Source: Hondaea fermentalgiana (lineage: Eukaryota > Sar > Bigyra > Thraustochytrida > Thraustochytriidae). Taken from it: 64,000 nt of DNA. Below the pieces are notes generated by a model. That model was given only the letters and a program-made list of their open reading frames with translations, did no database searches and was not told the DNA's origin. The stretch's first letter is position 1. The number at the start of each line of letters is the position of its first letter. Location: the NCBI GenBank assembly GCA_014084085.1, contig NPFB01000122.1, forward strand, positions 225,331 through 289,330, read 5' to 3'. A program made the position numbers and the translations under genes. Positions 19,354 through 29,409 of the stretch are shown piece by piece.

Positions 19354-22300
19354 TCATGATGATGATGATAGTGTGGCCGACGTGACAGCGACCTGAGAGC
19401 TTTCGAGTTGCGCGCGGAGATCATTGAGGACGAGCATAGAAGTCCCCAGAGGATCCCGCGAACCTGGCTGCTTGCTTGTGTCGGAGAACTTGGCCCATTT
19501 GCGGTCCATCATGGCATGCATATCGGAAAGTTGAAATCCCAAACGGGCGAGCTCGGCCCATTTTTGCGAGGAGAGCACCCACGAGCGCCACAGCTGCAGC
19601 CACGGGCACTGGCCGCCATCGAGGCTTGCCCCACACTCAGTCTCATCCTTTGTCTCTTCGGCGCCAGCTGCCACTGCTGGCCTGATCGAACGAGGCACAA
19701 CACCAACGCGTCGCCAGCTCGACGCGACCCGCGCGAGTGATTTACCGACGAAATCAAAATGCTGCGAGACCGCCTCATTGCTCGCGGGAGCGAGTTGCTC
19801 TAGCAGTGCATTTCTGAAACTCTCGTACGATTTTTCCCCATTCTCTTGCAGAGCCATCTTGGAGGAAGCTTCTGCCTCTTGCTCCTTGCATCGCGCAGTC
19901 TTGGCGTCAGCCTCCGCCCGAGCGATCAGTTCGGCCCCCATGGATCTTGCAAAGACACCTGCTCCGGGCAAGAGATACATATCGAACGCAGCATCCTCCT
20001 TGACTTCGCCTCTTTGAGGACGCACAAGAATTGCCCCCGAGAGTCTGCTCAAATGCACGGTTTCCTCCACGGGAAGGTCATCCTCGACCGCTATTGCGAC
20101 ATCGTCTGTATCATCGTGCAGCCCGGAGAGGCTAATGCGAAATGCCAAGGCCCCATCTCCTGCGGACCGAATCTTGGGTTCGCGCACGACAACTACACTA
20201 TGCTTGACCATACTCAGCCCGACAATGCGGTACCAATACGCGCCCTTGTGCCATCTAGACCGCACATTTTTGTCTTGCGAAGCCAGACATACGAGGTCAT
20301 TTTTGCACACACTCGCGATCGATGGAGCATCATCATCTGTTGCGTCAATTTCGTGGCCCCTCGAATCAATGCGCGCCATGCTTGCTGGCGAGCCACCGAT
20401 TTCCTGAAAGAGAACGGTCGAAGACGCAAGCGCAGGATTCTGGAGGACCGTGGCCCAAAGAACATGCATACGATCGCGAATCTCAGCCGCGAGTGAATGT
20501 TCACCAGCGATCTCGAGAAGTTTGGCGCGAATGCGTTCATTTTGGCGAAGCTGCCTAAATTTGTCAACTTCGCCACAGAGCAGATCCTCGTCGTCCTCGC
20601 TAAGGAGGTCTGAGAACCAACGCATATTTGGGGTAAAGGTTCGCCACTTCTCCGCGCAAATGCTTCGTACATGGCTACTCAGCTGGTGGCTGTCGCGAAG
20701 TCGTCCAGCATGGGGTCCGACACCGCGCACAGACAGGCTTCCACCACCACTGCTGTTACTTCCAAACATAACACGACCCAAAAGAGAAGGGATTGGGTAC
20801 ACGTAAACGGTGGACCCTGGTACCATTGTAAACTTTTGCCACGCGCAGTGCACCACTGAGGTCGTAGTCTTTTCCGTGCTGCTAGCAAGAGCGGCGCCTA
20901 CAACGGCAACATCGCCGCATTTTCGATCGACCTGAACCGCTAGACCTTCAGGTGTCAGTTTACCGCCTGGCCTCGAAACAGGACTACGCGTGATCCACAA
21001 CATGGCGCCTTCTGCAAGTCGCACGTTTGGCTCAAGACGCAGGCCCGTAGCACCTCCTTCAATGACTTCAAGCGTGCATCTGGTGAATGTCAAGAGTGGC
21101 TTATTGAGAACACTTTTCACGCCCTGAACTGTCCATTCTGCCCACGTTTGAAAGAGCGAGCGCGATTGCGCGTGATGAAGTGCATGCAGTGCGCGCCCTA
21201 CAAAAATCCACTCGTCCATCCCGAGCCTTGTCTCGGGCGTGCTTGTATTAAGAGAAGTGCGCATGCACCGGCTTTCAAAGTCGAGAGCTTTGAGCGCGTC
21301 AACGACCCGCTTCTCCACCTTGACGGCATCTTCCCACGCGAGAAAGTCACGTTGCGCCTGCACAGCTCGCTCCTTTTCAGCATCCTCTTGCGCTGCCAAG
21401 AGAGCGTCAAATTGGCGAAGTTCGTGCTCGGTGGACGCAACATTTTTCCAGGGATTCTGCGGGTTGTGTGAGCGCGACACGTAGACGCGACCTTTCGAGC
21501 CCGCCGAATTGGCCTTAAGCGCCTGCACCAAGGGACCAGACCCGGGAAGCGATGTGCGTTGGGCAGCATGCATATAGTTGGTATTTGCCTCACCTTCGAG
21601 GGCACGCCCGTTGCCCGCGTAGCGAAGAGGCAGCGCTCTTTCGGACGCAAAGGCGGCAGCGAGGTCACTTGGTCCTCCTGCGGGGCGAGGAAACGGCGTT
21701 TTGCGCTCCGCCTTGGCGTCTCGAAGCTGCTCCAGCGTGCGGGTTTTCACCCGAGACTTCTCTTTAAGTTGTTTCCACTGCTCAAAGTCGCGCGCTGCTT
21801 CGGCCTTGCGCTCCGCAGCACGCCGTGCAGCTTCTGCCTGCTTTGCCTCATGATCGGCTTTTGCCCACGTTTGAAGCAGCTGCAAGGCCTCCTTTGTGGA
21901 ACCTGGACCCGAAGTTTGACCTGGCGTTCGGTTCAAGTAGTCGTCTCTGGCTTCTACGCGCTGCACGAATCGTGCCCACTCATCTCGGCAAACCTTTTTA
22001 TACAAGGAATTTTGTAGACGCACTTCGGGATCGAGGGGAACGTCGGGCACAATGTGCGCTCGCGCAAAGTCGCCTCGTTGCTCTTGACGGGAATGTTTCA
22101 GAACACGACGCTCGCACTGTCGGTGCGTAAACAAGAGTCCATCAAAGACAACGTCGTCCTCGTCCTCGTCTCCAGTGCCGCCGCTTCGTGCCTGCAGAGA
22201 GGAATCAATGATGCCGAGTTTGCGTGCCAGAGCCGCGCTGACTCTGATATCCTGAAGATCCTTGTTGCTGGCGATGGTCCAATCGATCCAGGCCTTTTCG

Positions 22301-25300
22301 AGCTGTGGGATCGCTTGCTGCTGGGCAGAGCATCGTGCGTTTTCAGCCAGCTCAAGGCCCTCAACATGAATGCGCGCCAGCGCGAGGCCCACCTCGTGCC
22401 ACGTCTCGTTATTGTGGGCGCGCGAACGAAAGTTTAAGGGTTTGAGCTGCAACTCGGTCACTTTTTGCGTCCACTGCGGCGTGACAATTTCTGATGGCCC
22501 TGGACTTCGGACAACCTTTCCACTGCGTTCGGACTCGTAACCTTCGTAAAGACCATAAAGAAGTTTTACTGCGCGATTGGCGTCTGCTCGATGTGCAGTC
22601 ATGCGCAAGCTAGCGTTCGATTGAGAGGCCCGTGCATCGCTTTTTTGCTTGCGAAGCCGACGTTTCATGGCGACGAGAAAGTCTGCGCGTTGTTTTTTCG
22701 CCTCTTCAAGCTCATTCATCGCATCTGCAATAACCTCTGCTTCAATGCCTTCCGTCGCGAGGGTCGTAACAACCTCGGGCGTGGTTTTCGGTGCTTTCGA
22801 AGATTTCGCTTGCCGGCCACGGCCTGCGTTCCACCCTCGTTCAAGCTCCTTTTCTCGCGTCAGACGCTCCATCTCGCGCGCGTGCGAAGCTGCAGCGCGC
22901 ATGTCCTGCTGCAAGGCCACACGCGATTCTTGTATTTCCTGCCGGATGACTTCTAGCTCGGCAAGAGATGCGAGCTGTTCGCCGCCCACTTCCGCCCGGT
23001 CAGATGGGACCCTTTTTGTGTTTCCAAGACGTGGCGAAAGACCTTCCTCCGTTTCCGCGGTAAGATCGACGAGCCGATGTTGCAGCTTCTCCATGGCTTC
23101 TTGATGCTGAAGCATGAGCTGCTGCTGGAACTCGCGCTGTGCGCAAATCTCTCTCTGCATCGTCTCGATGAGGACACTTTGTCGTGCTTGCGACCGCGAG
23201 GCCGCGAGACTTTCGGCTTGTTTTCGCCTCTGCTCCAAAATTCGTGCTTCTTGCGCTTTGCGCTCTTTCCGCATCCGAACTTGATCGACGCGCTGCTCCT
23301 CGCGAAGTTTGGTCAACTCTAAACGAAGCAGCGTAAAAGCATTGTCTTCTGGATCTCGCCTCGCACGCTGTTGGACGGTTCTTCGCGCCGCACGAGGCGT
23401 GGGAATTGCACCGTCAAGTAAGTGAACTTGATGCAATTGGACGCCATCAATCGTCTCCCCATTGTCAAGTTCCACCTCAAGCGTTTCGTCACTATGAACG
23501 GCATTAACGACGCCTTTACAGAGAGCGCTCAGGTCAACGTACTCCTCATGTGGATTGCGGTTCACCAACACAGACTCAGACTGCACCGCCTCGTCCACGT
23601 TACGCGCTTGGCGAAGCGAGAGAGATCCACCATATTGAATGCGCGCGCTTGGAGAAGAAGCTTTCTTTGTCTGTCGCCCTTGAGGGGGAGCGACATCCGA
23701 TGAGGCGCCCTTTTTCCTGTTCTTTCGCTCCACCGTATCAAAGGTCATCATCTGATGCAGTACAACAGGCTTCTCTTTGCGCAAAAGAGGCGCTTCTATT
23801 GCCATTTCGGCAAGGTCATTGTGCTTTGGCGTTTCACGATTGGATGTGCTCTCTACGTGTCCAGTCAGAAGCTGTACAAAGTCTAGCTTGCAATCCTCCT
23901 CAACGTCCCCATCGTCGTAATCAATTGCAAAGCTACCATCATCATTGATCCGACGAATTTTACCTGTGTAGAAGTCCTCATCCGTGGGATCCTGCGAGCC
24001 CCGGTTGAAGTTTACACGGACAACAGCACCCGTCATGAGCAACTGATCAGATACATCTTTGGCCCAAGTGAATGTCGCATTCAGCGAGTTGGACGAGGAA
24101 ATCGCTGCATCCAAAGAAGCTGCAACTCCAGTCTTTGCATCGCTACTTGAGAGCGGCTCTGCGGTCTCAGCGCTTGTATCCTTTGCTTGCGTTACAGCTT
24201 TTGGCTTTGAATCTTGGCAATCTGATGCACTGGGCTTGAAGGAACAAGAAGTCCGATCATTCTTTTGCGGGGGCGCGACCGCTGGAAAGTCAGCCGCAGC
24301 ATCTTTGTTATCCTCCAGCCCAGAGGTTACTGGCGCCTTGGTTGTTTGTGCTACCTTGATGAAATCAATCTTGCAATCATTTTCCACGTCCCCATCATCG
24401 TATGCAACCACGAAAGTACCGTCACAATTACATGCCTGAATCTTGCCTTGATAAAAGTCGGACGCGCGAGGTTTTTTGGAGTCTCGATTGAAGTTGACAC
24501 TTACGCGCATCCCAATCGTGAGCTCGTCTCTGGATATTTCGCTTGCCCAAACGAAGCAAGGGCCTTCTTCGGCGCGCCCAGCCGCGGCGCCGGCCTCGGT
24601 GAACTGGCCTTGGTGCGTTGCGCCTCCGTCAGATTGCGTCGTAGCAACGGCGTCTGGCGCGACAGGGTTGACGCAGTCCCCCGGTCCCTCGAAATCTGAC
24701 TCGACCCATTCCCACACTAGCTTGTTCGACTTGGCCTCCTCAAGTCTGTAGTGCGGGTCGGGAATACCATACCCATCGCAACCGTCTTTGTTAAAGTCAA
24801 AGATTTGGCGCCAATGGTTGTCAGCGGGGTCGAGCTTGGCTTTTGCAAAGTGTTCGCGCAAGCCCGCATAGGCACCGTTAAACGGTCGAAAGACAAGGTT
24901 TGTGCTTGTCTCGATGACGGGATCCACATTTGAAAAAAGATTGAAAGTGCAGTTCTCACAGTCCCGAAGACGGAGCTGACGGCATGCAAGAGTGAACTCA
25001 CAGTCTCGGCAATCGCGAATGAAGATGGAGCTTTCGCAAGGTCCGATAAACACCTTGCTTTTCGTCACCTTGTCAACTTGGACTTGGGAAGACCAGCAAA
25101 GTACACGCACCGTGCAGTCACTCAGCGAGGCGAGGTCAAAGGGCTGGCCATCCACCGAGCCGGGCACTTTGACGAGCGTGGTGTGATTTCCTTCGGCCTG
25201 CTTAAAGCAATAGTATGTCTCATACATGTAGCGTTTGTACTCGGCGCGATCGTGAAACGTCTTCCCGTCGGGCGCGGAGAAGCTCAACTGGTTCGATGCA

Positions 25301-28300
25301 TCGCTAGATGCCATTTTCTTGGTGACAATCTCTGTGATAGCACTCTTTGGGACAGCATTGACGACCTCTCCATCATCGAAAATCACCTTGAATGAGCCGT
25401 CCTGAACATTATGGCGCTTCACAACCCCTTTGTAGGCTGTTTTCCACGAAGAAAGTTTGGCCATGACTGTGTCGCCAGGCGCAGGATTGAGCGTTACCGA
25501 CTCCTTTGGTGTCGTGGCCTTTTCCAAGTCTTCAGGTTTACTCTTCGCAACAACTTCCAGCTGAGACGTTCCGTTATCTTTAACGCTTGCGGAAGCAGCT
25601 TTTGTGACTTGCGCGCCTCCCTGTGACAGATCATTGTCTGGAGTCGAGCTGTCTGCTGGGACTTCATGAAGCTCCTTTTCATCATTGAGAAAAGCAAGCA
25701 AGTCCTCATCATTGGCAAGATCTGTAGGTCGACGTGGACTTGGCTCATTAACGAGGTCGCAAAGAGGAAGAGACTTAATGACCTCGCCATCATCGAACTC
25801 GACGTGCAGGGTCCCGTCACCATTCACGCTACAGATAGTGCCAGAGTAGGCCTCCTTCCATGATTGCAGTTTTGCGCGAATACGATCACCTGGAGCGTGG
25901 TCTCCGCGCGTGCTTTCAGACGCCTGCTCAACCTCATGCACAAGAATTTCGGCGGGTTGCACGCTTTCGCAAACCTCGCCGTCATCGAACTCGATCTTGT
26001 ACGCACCATTCTTTACAGCCTTGATGACGCCGGAGTAAGCTTGCTTCCATCCCTTGAGTTTGGCCGTCACACGTGTGCCCTCGTCGAGGAGGTCGATTGT
26101 CTCTTCTTCGTCCTTGAGCACGTCTTCGATCGCAGAAGGCTCGACGCCTTCTTGGATCTCGCCATCATCAAAAACGATCTTACAAGTACCGTTCTTGACG
26201 GCTTTGATGACACCAGGGTACGCTTGCTTCCATCCCTTAAGCTTGGCTGTCACGCGCGTGCCTTCGGCGAGAAGGTCGCCGACTTCCTCTTCTTTATTGC
26301 CTTCTCCTTCGTCATCTCCTTCTTCTTCTTCTTCTTCCAGCACATCTTCGATTGCAGAAGGCTCAACGTCTTCTTGAACTTCACCATCGTCGAAGACAAT
26401 TTTATAAGCACCGTTCTTTACGGCTTTGATAACGCCAGGATAGGCTTGCTTCCATCCCTTAAGCTTGGCCGTCACACGTGTGCCCTCAGCGAGAAGGTCG
26501 CTTGGTTTTCTTTCGTCCTTGAGCACATCTTCGACTGCAGAAGGTTCGACGCCTTCTTGGACCTCGCCATCGTCGAAGACAATCTTGTAATTGCCGTTTT
26601 TCACAGCCTTGATGACGCCAGGATAGGCCTGCTTCCATCCCTTGAGCTTGGCAGTCACACGCGTGCCTTCAGCGAGAAGGTCGCCGACTTCTTCTTCCTC
26701 CTCTTCTTCTTCTTCGTCGTCGTCCTTGAGCACAGCTTCAATTGTAGAAGGCTCAACGTTATCTTGAACTTCACCATCGTCGAAGACAATTTTATAAGCA
26801 CCGTTCTTTACGGATTTGATAACGCCAGGGTACGCTTGCTTCCATCCCTTAAGCTTGGCCGTCACGCGCGTGCCTTCGGCGTGAAGGTCGCTGACTTCTT
26901 TTTCTTCTTCTTTTTCGAGCACATCTTCGACTGCAGAAGGCTCGACGCCTTCTTGGATCTCGCCATCATCAAAGACGATTTTGTAAGCACCGTTCTTTAC
27001 GGCTTTGATGACGCCAGGGTACGCTTGCTTCCATCCCTTGAGCTTGGCCGTCACGCGCGTGCCTTCGGCAAGAAGATCGCCCATTTCGACTTCGTCGCCT
27101 TCTTCTTCTTCTTCGTTTTCGAGCACTTCTTCAATTGCAGAAGGCTCAACGTCTTCTTGAACTTCACCATCGTCGAAGACAATATTATAAGCACCGTTCT
27201 CCACGGCTTTGATGACGCCAGGATAGGCTTGCTTCCATCCCTTAAGCTTGGCCGTCACACGTGTGCCCTCAGCGAGAAGGTCGCTTGGTTTTCTTTCGTC
27301 CTTGAGCACATCTTCGACTGCAGAAGGCTCGACGCCTTCTTGGATCTCGCCATCATCAAAAACGATCTTATAAGCGCCGTTCCTCACGGCCTTGATGACT
27401 CCAGGGTAAGCTTGTTTCCATCCCTTGAGCTTGGCCGTCACGCGCGTGCCTTCGGCAAGAAGATCGCCGTTTTCCACATCGTCACCGTCTTCTTCTTCGT
27501 TTTCGAGCACATCTTCAATTGTAGAGGGCTCGACGCCTTCTTGAACCTCGCCATCATCGAAAACAATTTTATAAGCGCCATTCTTTACGGCTTTGATGAC
27601 GCCAGGATAGGCTTGTTTCCAGCCCTTGAGCTTGGCCATTACACGTGTGCCTTGGGCGAGAAGTTTGTCTTCGGACAAGCATTGAAGGATCTCATCAACT
27701 TGAACGTCCTCGATAACCTCTCCATCGTCAAAAGTCACCTCAAAGACTTTGTTGGGCTCAACAACTCGGGTAATGACGCCCTCGTATGGTTTCTTCCACC
27801 CTGATACTTGCGCTTGAACTCTGGTGCCTACTTGAAGAGAACCTCCCACTTTATTTTTCACTGGGGTTGCGCGTGTCAGAACTTCAAGAATCTCTTCGAG
27901 ACGGACGTCATCAATAACTTCTCCGTCGTCAAAAGTGATCTCAAAGACTTCGTCCTCCTCGACTACCTTGGTGATTGTCCCCGAGTAGGGTTTTTTCCAC
28001 CCAGCTACGCGAGCACTCACATAATCACCAAGACTTGGGCTTTCGGCTCCATCTTTGACATTCCCTTTGGAGTCGACGGCCAGAATCTCGTCAAAATGAA
28101 CAGCATCAACAACCTCGCCATCATCAAAGACGACGCGGCAGGCTCGCGTGTCTTTGTCCACGCTCTCGACGGTGCCCTTGTATGGCTGTTTCCATCCTGC
28201 GATCTTCGCGGTCACGCGATCACCCTTGCCGGGCTTAGGAGGCGCCGCGCGCCTCTTCGCGTCACCGCTCGCAAGGCCTGCGCGAAATGCTTCGAGCTTT

Positions 28301-28326
28301 CCAAGCACATCTCCCGCGGCAAACAT
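19354..28326 (-). CDS. Giant Tudor-like repeat protein with RP2/TBCC domain and coiled coil
   Basis: Encodes 2990 residues from the ATG at 28326. Residues ~35-860 carry 13 tandem ~60-residue units, and a 14th lies at ~955-1005. Each has G-x-x-V-x-A-K-x-x-G-W-K-x-x-Y-x-G-x-I, then FDDGE, a Tudor/agenet-like small beta-barrel pattern. Residues ~1025-1210 form a TBCC (tubulin cofactor C / RP2) domain with FIRDCRDCEF and the QLRLRDC motif whose Arg acts as the GAP arginine finger for ARL2/ARL3-type GTPases in RP2. Two more Tudor-like units (VNFNR...YDDGD) lie at ~1265-1330 and ~1425-1485, with a degenerate one at ~1585-1640. A coiled coil (~1665-1830) and a long C-terminal half with Trp-rich helical stretches but no known domain follow. 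It is possibly a microtubule or cilium-base scaffold; this is inferred from TBCC only. Confidence 0.9.
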   Translation of the reverse strand: MFAAGDVLGKLEAFRAGLASGDAKRRAAPPKPGKGDRVTAKIAGWKQPYKGTVESVDKDTRACRVVFDDGEVVDAVHFDEILAVDSKGNVKDGAESPSLGDYVSARVAGWKKPYSGTITKVVEEDEVFEITFDDGEVIDDVRLEEILEVLTRATPVKNKVGGSLQVGTRVQAQVSGWKKPYEGVITRVVEPNKVFEVTFDDGEVIEDVQVDEILQCLSEDKLLAQGTRVMAKLKGWKQAYPGVIKAVKNGAYKIVFDDGEVQEGVEPSTIEDVLENEEEDGDDVENGDLLAEGTRVTAKLKGWKQAYPGVIKAVRNGAYKIVFDDGEIQEGVEPSAVEDVLKDERKPSDLLAEGTRVTAKLKGWKQAYPGVIKAVENGAYNIVFDDGEVQEDVEPSAIEEVLENEEEEEGDEVEMGDLLAEGTRVTAKLKGWKQAYPGVIKAVKNGAYKIVFDDGEIQEGVEPSAVEDVLEKEEEKEVSDLHAEGTRVTAKLKGWKQAYPGVIKSVKNGAYKIVFDDGEVQDNVEPSTIEAVLKDDDEEEEEEEEEVGDLLAEGTRVTAKLKGWKQAYPGVIKAVKNGNYKIVFDDGEVQEGVEPSAVEDVLKDERKPSDLLAEGTRVTAKLKGWKQAYPGVIKAVKNGAYKIVFDDGEVQEDVEPSAIEDVLEEEEEEGDDEGEGNKEEEVGDLLAEGTRVTAKLKGWKQAYPGVIKAVKNGTCKIVFDDGEIQEGVEPSAIEDVLKDEEETIDLLDEGTRVTAKLKGWKQAYSGVIKAVKNGAYKIEFDDGEVCESVQPAEILVHEVEQASESTRGDHAPGDRIRAKLQSWKEAYSGTICSVNGDGTLHVEFDDGEVIKSLPLCDLVNEPSPRRPTDLANDEDLLAFLNDEKELHEVPADSSTPDNDLSQGGAQVTKAASASVKDNGTSQLEVVAKSKPEDLEKATTPKESVTLNPAPGDTVMAKLSSWKTAYKGVVKRHNVQDGSFKVIFDDGEVVNAVPKSAITEIVTKKMASSDASNQLSFSAPDGKTFHDRAEYKRYMYETYYCFKQAEGNHTTLVKVPGSVDGQPFDLASLSDCTVRVLCWSSQVQVDKVTKSKVFIGPCESSIFIRDCRDCEFTLACRQLRLRDCENCTFNLFSNVDPVIETSTNLVFRPFNGAYAGLREHFAKAKLDPADNHWRQIFDFNKDGCDGYGIPDPHYRLEEAKSNKLVWEWVESDFEGPGDCVNPVAPDAVATTQSDGGATHQGQFTEAGAAAGRAEEGPCFVWASEISRDELTIGMRVSVNFNRDSKKPRASDFYQGKIQACNCDGTFVVAYDDGDVENDCKIDFIKVAQTTKAPVTSGLEDNKDAAADFPAVAPPQKNDRTSCSFKPSASDCQDSKPKAVTQAKDTSAETAEPLSSSDAKTGVAASLDAAISSSNSLNATFTWAKDVSDQLLMTGAVVRVNFNRGSQDPTDEDFYTGKIRRINDDGSFAIDYDDGDVEEDCKLDFVQLLTGHVESTSNRETPKHNDLAEMAIEAPLLRKEKPVVLHQMMTFDTVERKNRKKGASSDVAPPQGRQTKKASSPSARIQYGGSLSLRQARNVDEAVQSESVLVNRNPHEEYVDLSALCKGVVNAVHSDETLEVELDNGETIDGVQLHQVHLLDGAIPTPRAARRTVQQRARRDPEDNAFTLLRLELTKLREEQRVDQVRMRKERKAQEARILEQRRKQAESLAASRSQARQSVLIETMQREICAQREFQQQLMLQHQEAMEKLQHRLVDLTAETEEGLSPRLGNTKRVPSDRAEVGGEQLASLAELEVIRQEIQESRVALQQDMRAAASHAREMERLTREKELERGWNAGRGRQAKSSKAPKTTPEVVTTLATEGIEAEVIADAMNELEEAKKQRADFLVAMKRRLRKQKSDARASQSNASLRMTAHRADANRAVKLLYGLYEGYESERSGKVVRSPGPSEIVTPQWTQKVTELQLKPLNFRSRAHNNETWHEVGLALARIHVEGLELAENARCSAQQQAIPQLEKAWIDWTIASNKDLQDIRVSAALARKLGIIDSSLQARSGGTGDEDEDDVVFDGLLFTHRQCERRVLKHSRQEQRGDFARAHIVPDVPLDPEVRLQNSLYKKVCRDEWARFVQRVEARDDYLNRTPGQTSGPGSTKEALQLLQTWAKADHEAKQAEAARRAAERKAEAARDFEQWKQLKEKSRVKTRTLEQLRDAKAERKTPFPRPAGGPSDLAAAFASERALPLRYAGNGRALEGEANTNYMHAAQRTSLPGSGPLVQALKANSAGSKGRVYVSRSHNPQNPWKNVASTEHELRQFDALLAAQEDAEKERAVQAQRDFLAWEDAVKVEKRVVDALKALDFESRCMRTSLNTSTPETRLGMDEWIFVGRALHALHHAQSRSLFQTWAEWTVQGVKSVLNKPLLTFTRCTLEVIEGGATGLRLEPNVRLAEGAMLWITRSPVSRPGGKLTPEGLAVQVDRKCGDVAVVGAALASSTEKTTTSVVHCAWQKFTMVPGSTVYVYPIPSLLGRVMFGSNSSGGGSLSVRGVGPHAGRLRDSHQLSSHVRSICAEKWRTFTPNMRWFSDLLSEDDEDLLCGEVDKFRQLRQNERIRAKLLEIAGEHSLAAEIRDRMHVLWATVLQNPALASSTVLFQEIGGSPASMARIDSRGHEIDATDDDAPSIASVCKNDLVCLASQDKNVRSRWHKGAYWYRIVGLSMVKHSVVVVREPKIRSAGDGALAFRISLSGLHDDTDDVAIAVEDDLPVEETVHLSRLSGAILVRPQRGEVKEDAAFDMYLLPGAGVFARSMGAELIARAEADAKTARCKEQEAEASSKMALQENGEKSYESFRNALLEQLAPASNEAVSQHFDFVGKSLARVASSWRRVGVVPRSIRPAVAAGAEETKDETECGASLDGGQCPWLQLWRSWVLSSQKWAELARLGFQLSDMHAMMDRKWAKFSDTSKQPGSRDPLGTSMLVLNDLRAQLESSQVAVTSATLSSSS
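25740..28224 (-). repeat. Tandem coding repeat array (Tudor-like units)
   Basis: Thirteen tandem units of about 183-220 bp in the giant Tudor-like gene. The central eight (about 26070-27650) are nearly identical, sharing GTRVTAKLKGWKQAYPGVIK and FDDGE, and are separated by acidic linkers of variable length. Outer units are more diverged. This indicates recent tandem duplication or conversion in the centre of an older array. Confidence 0.95.
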
Positions 28327-28571
28327 GGTCGGGTAGGTCTGGGCTGCGCGGGCTTTTGTTTGTTGAATTGCAGAATTGGGTCAGGCCCAATAGATACGTT
28401 GAGTTGACCCGGCGCCGCGGCTCCGGGCGAAGCAGCTGGACCCTGCCTGAGGCATAGTAGGCCTTTTGCCCTTCGGTTTGTTTGGTTGTTGGGGCAGGCG
28501 TTATTTTTTAACGTGTAGGCCTATCAATGGCTAAGAGGAAGGTTTATTCTTCGAGCCAACATCGGGTGTGA
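28327..28571. other. Short spacer with two TAGGCCT elements
   Basis: Between the start of the Tudor-array gene and the stop of AP-4 epsilon, both on the - strand. TAGGCCTT lies at 28458-28465 and the full TAGGCCTA at 28516-28523, about 130 and 190 bp upstream of the start codon. It is a likely promoter region. Confidence 0.5.
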
Positions 28572-29360
28572 TCACCGGAGAAGAGCCCGGCAACGTTGGG
28601 CAATGATGTCTGTCGTTGCAGCATCCTTGGAGCGTACAATGACGTCGGCGCCAGTAGGCCCACGCTTGGCATGCAAGAGGGCAAGGTCATAACTTGAGCT
28701 GTCGGTGCCAGCAAAAATGGCCTCCTGTGTTTGCGAGATGACCTCAACGCACCCTAAACCAAGTTTGGACTTGATGCGAGCGGCCACATCGTCAATGTTT
28801 GTCACACTTTGGAGCACCACGGAAAACCTAGTCTCGGCAGGATTAGAGACCCACCGCTGGCCAAAGTCTTGTGTCAGCAGCTGTACAGGCGAATAGGGCG
28901 GCGGCTGCTGTTGTGCAGAATTGCTCGATCCACCATTCATGGATCCCAAAAAGTCAGAGCCTCCAGTTGCCCCTGTGCCCGAGTCATCAAATGCAGACAG
29001 GAGGTCCATATCTCCAGACGCGGACGACTCCTGCGCTGGTGCCGATGCACCACCGTGGTCAATACTAGCGTCGTCAAAGCCTAACAAGTCAATCCCGGCC
29101 GACATGGGCTCTTCTGCGGCTGGGGGCGGAGGTGGTGCAGGTGCAGAAGAGCTTGCACTTGGACGACTCCTTAATGCTCGTTTCGGCGCGGCTGCGGGCG
29201 TAGAGGAGGTGGAAGACGAGTAGCCACCACCATCGTTTGCTACACCGCCAAAAAGTGCGGCAGCCATACGCTCGCGCTCCGTAACCTCCCTCGGTTTCGG
29301 GGGCGGTACTGGCGCTGCCGGCGCCGGAGAGGGCTCGCGTGCCGGTGACGAATTCGATTG

Positions 29361-29409
<49 letters not shown>

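Noticed and set aside
26070..27650. CRISPR-like or satellite array
   Set aside because: Regular ~190-bp repeats, but they are in frame, coding, and part of one protein.
25864..27804. 646-codon + strand open frame opposite the Tudor-like repeats
   Set aside because: It exists because the repeated coding units on the - strand lack stop codons in this antisense phase. Its translation is repetitive and only mirrors the real repeats.
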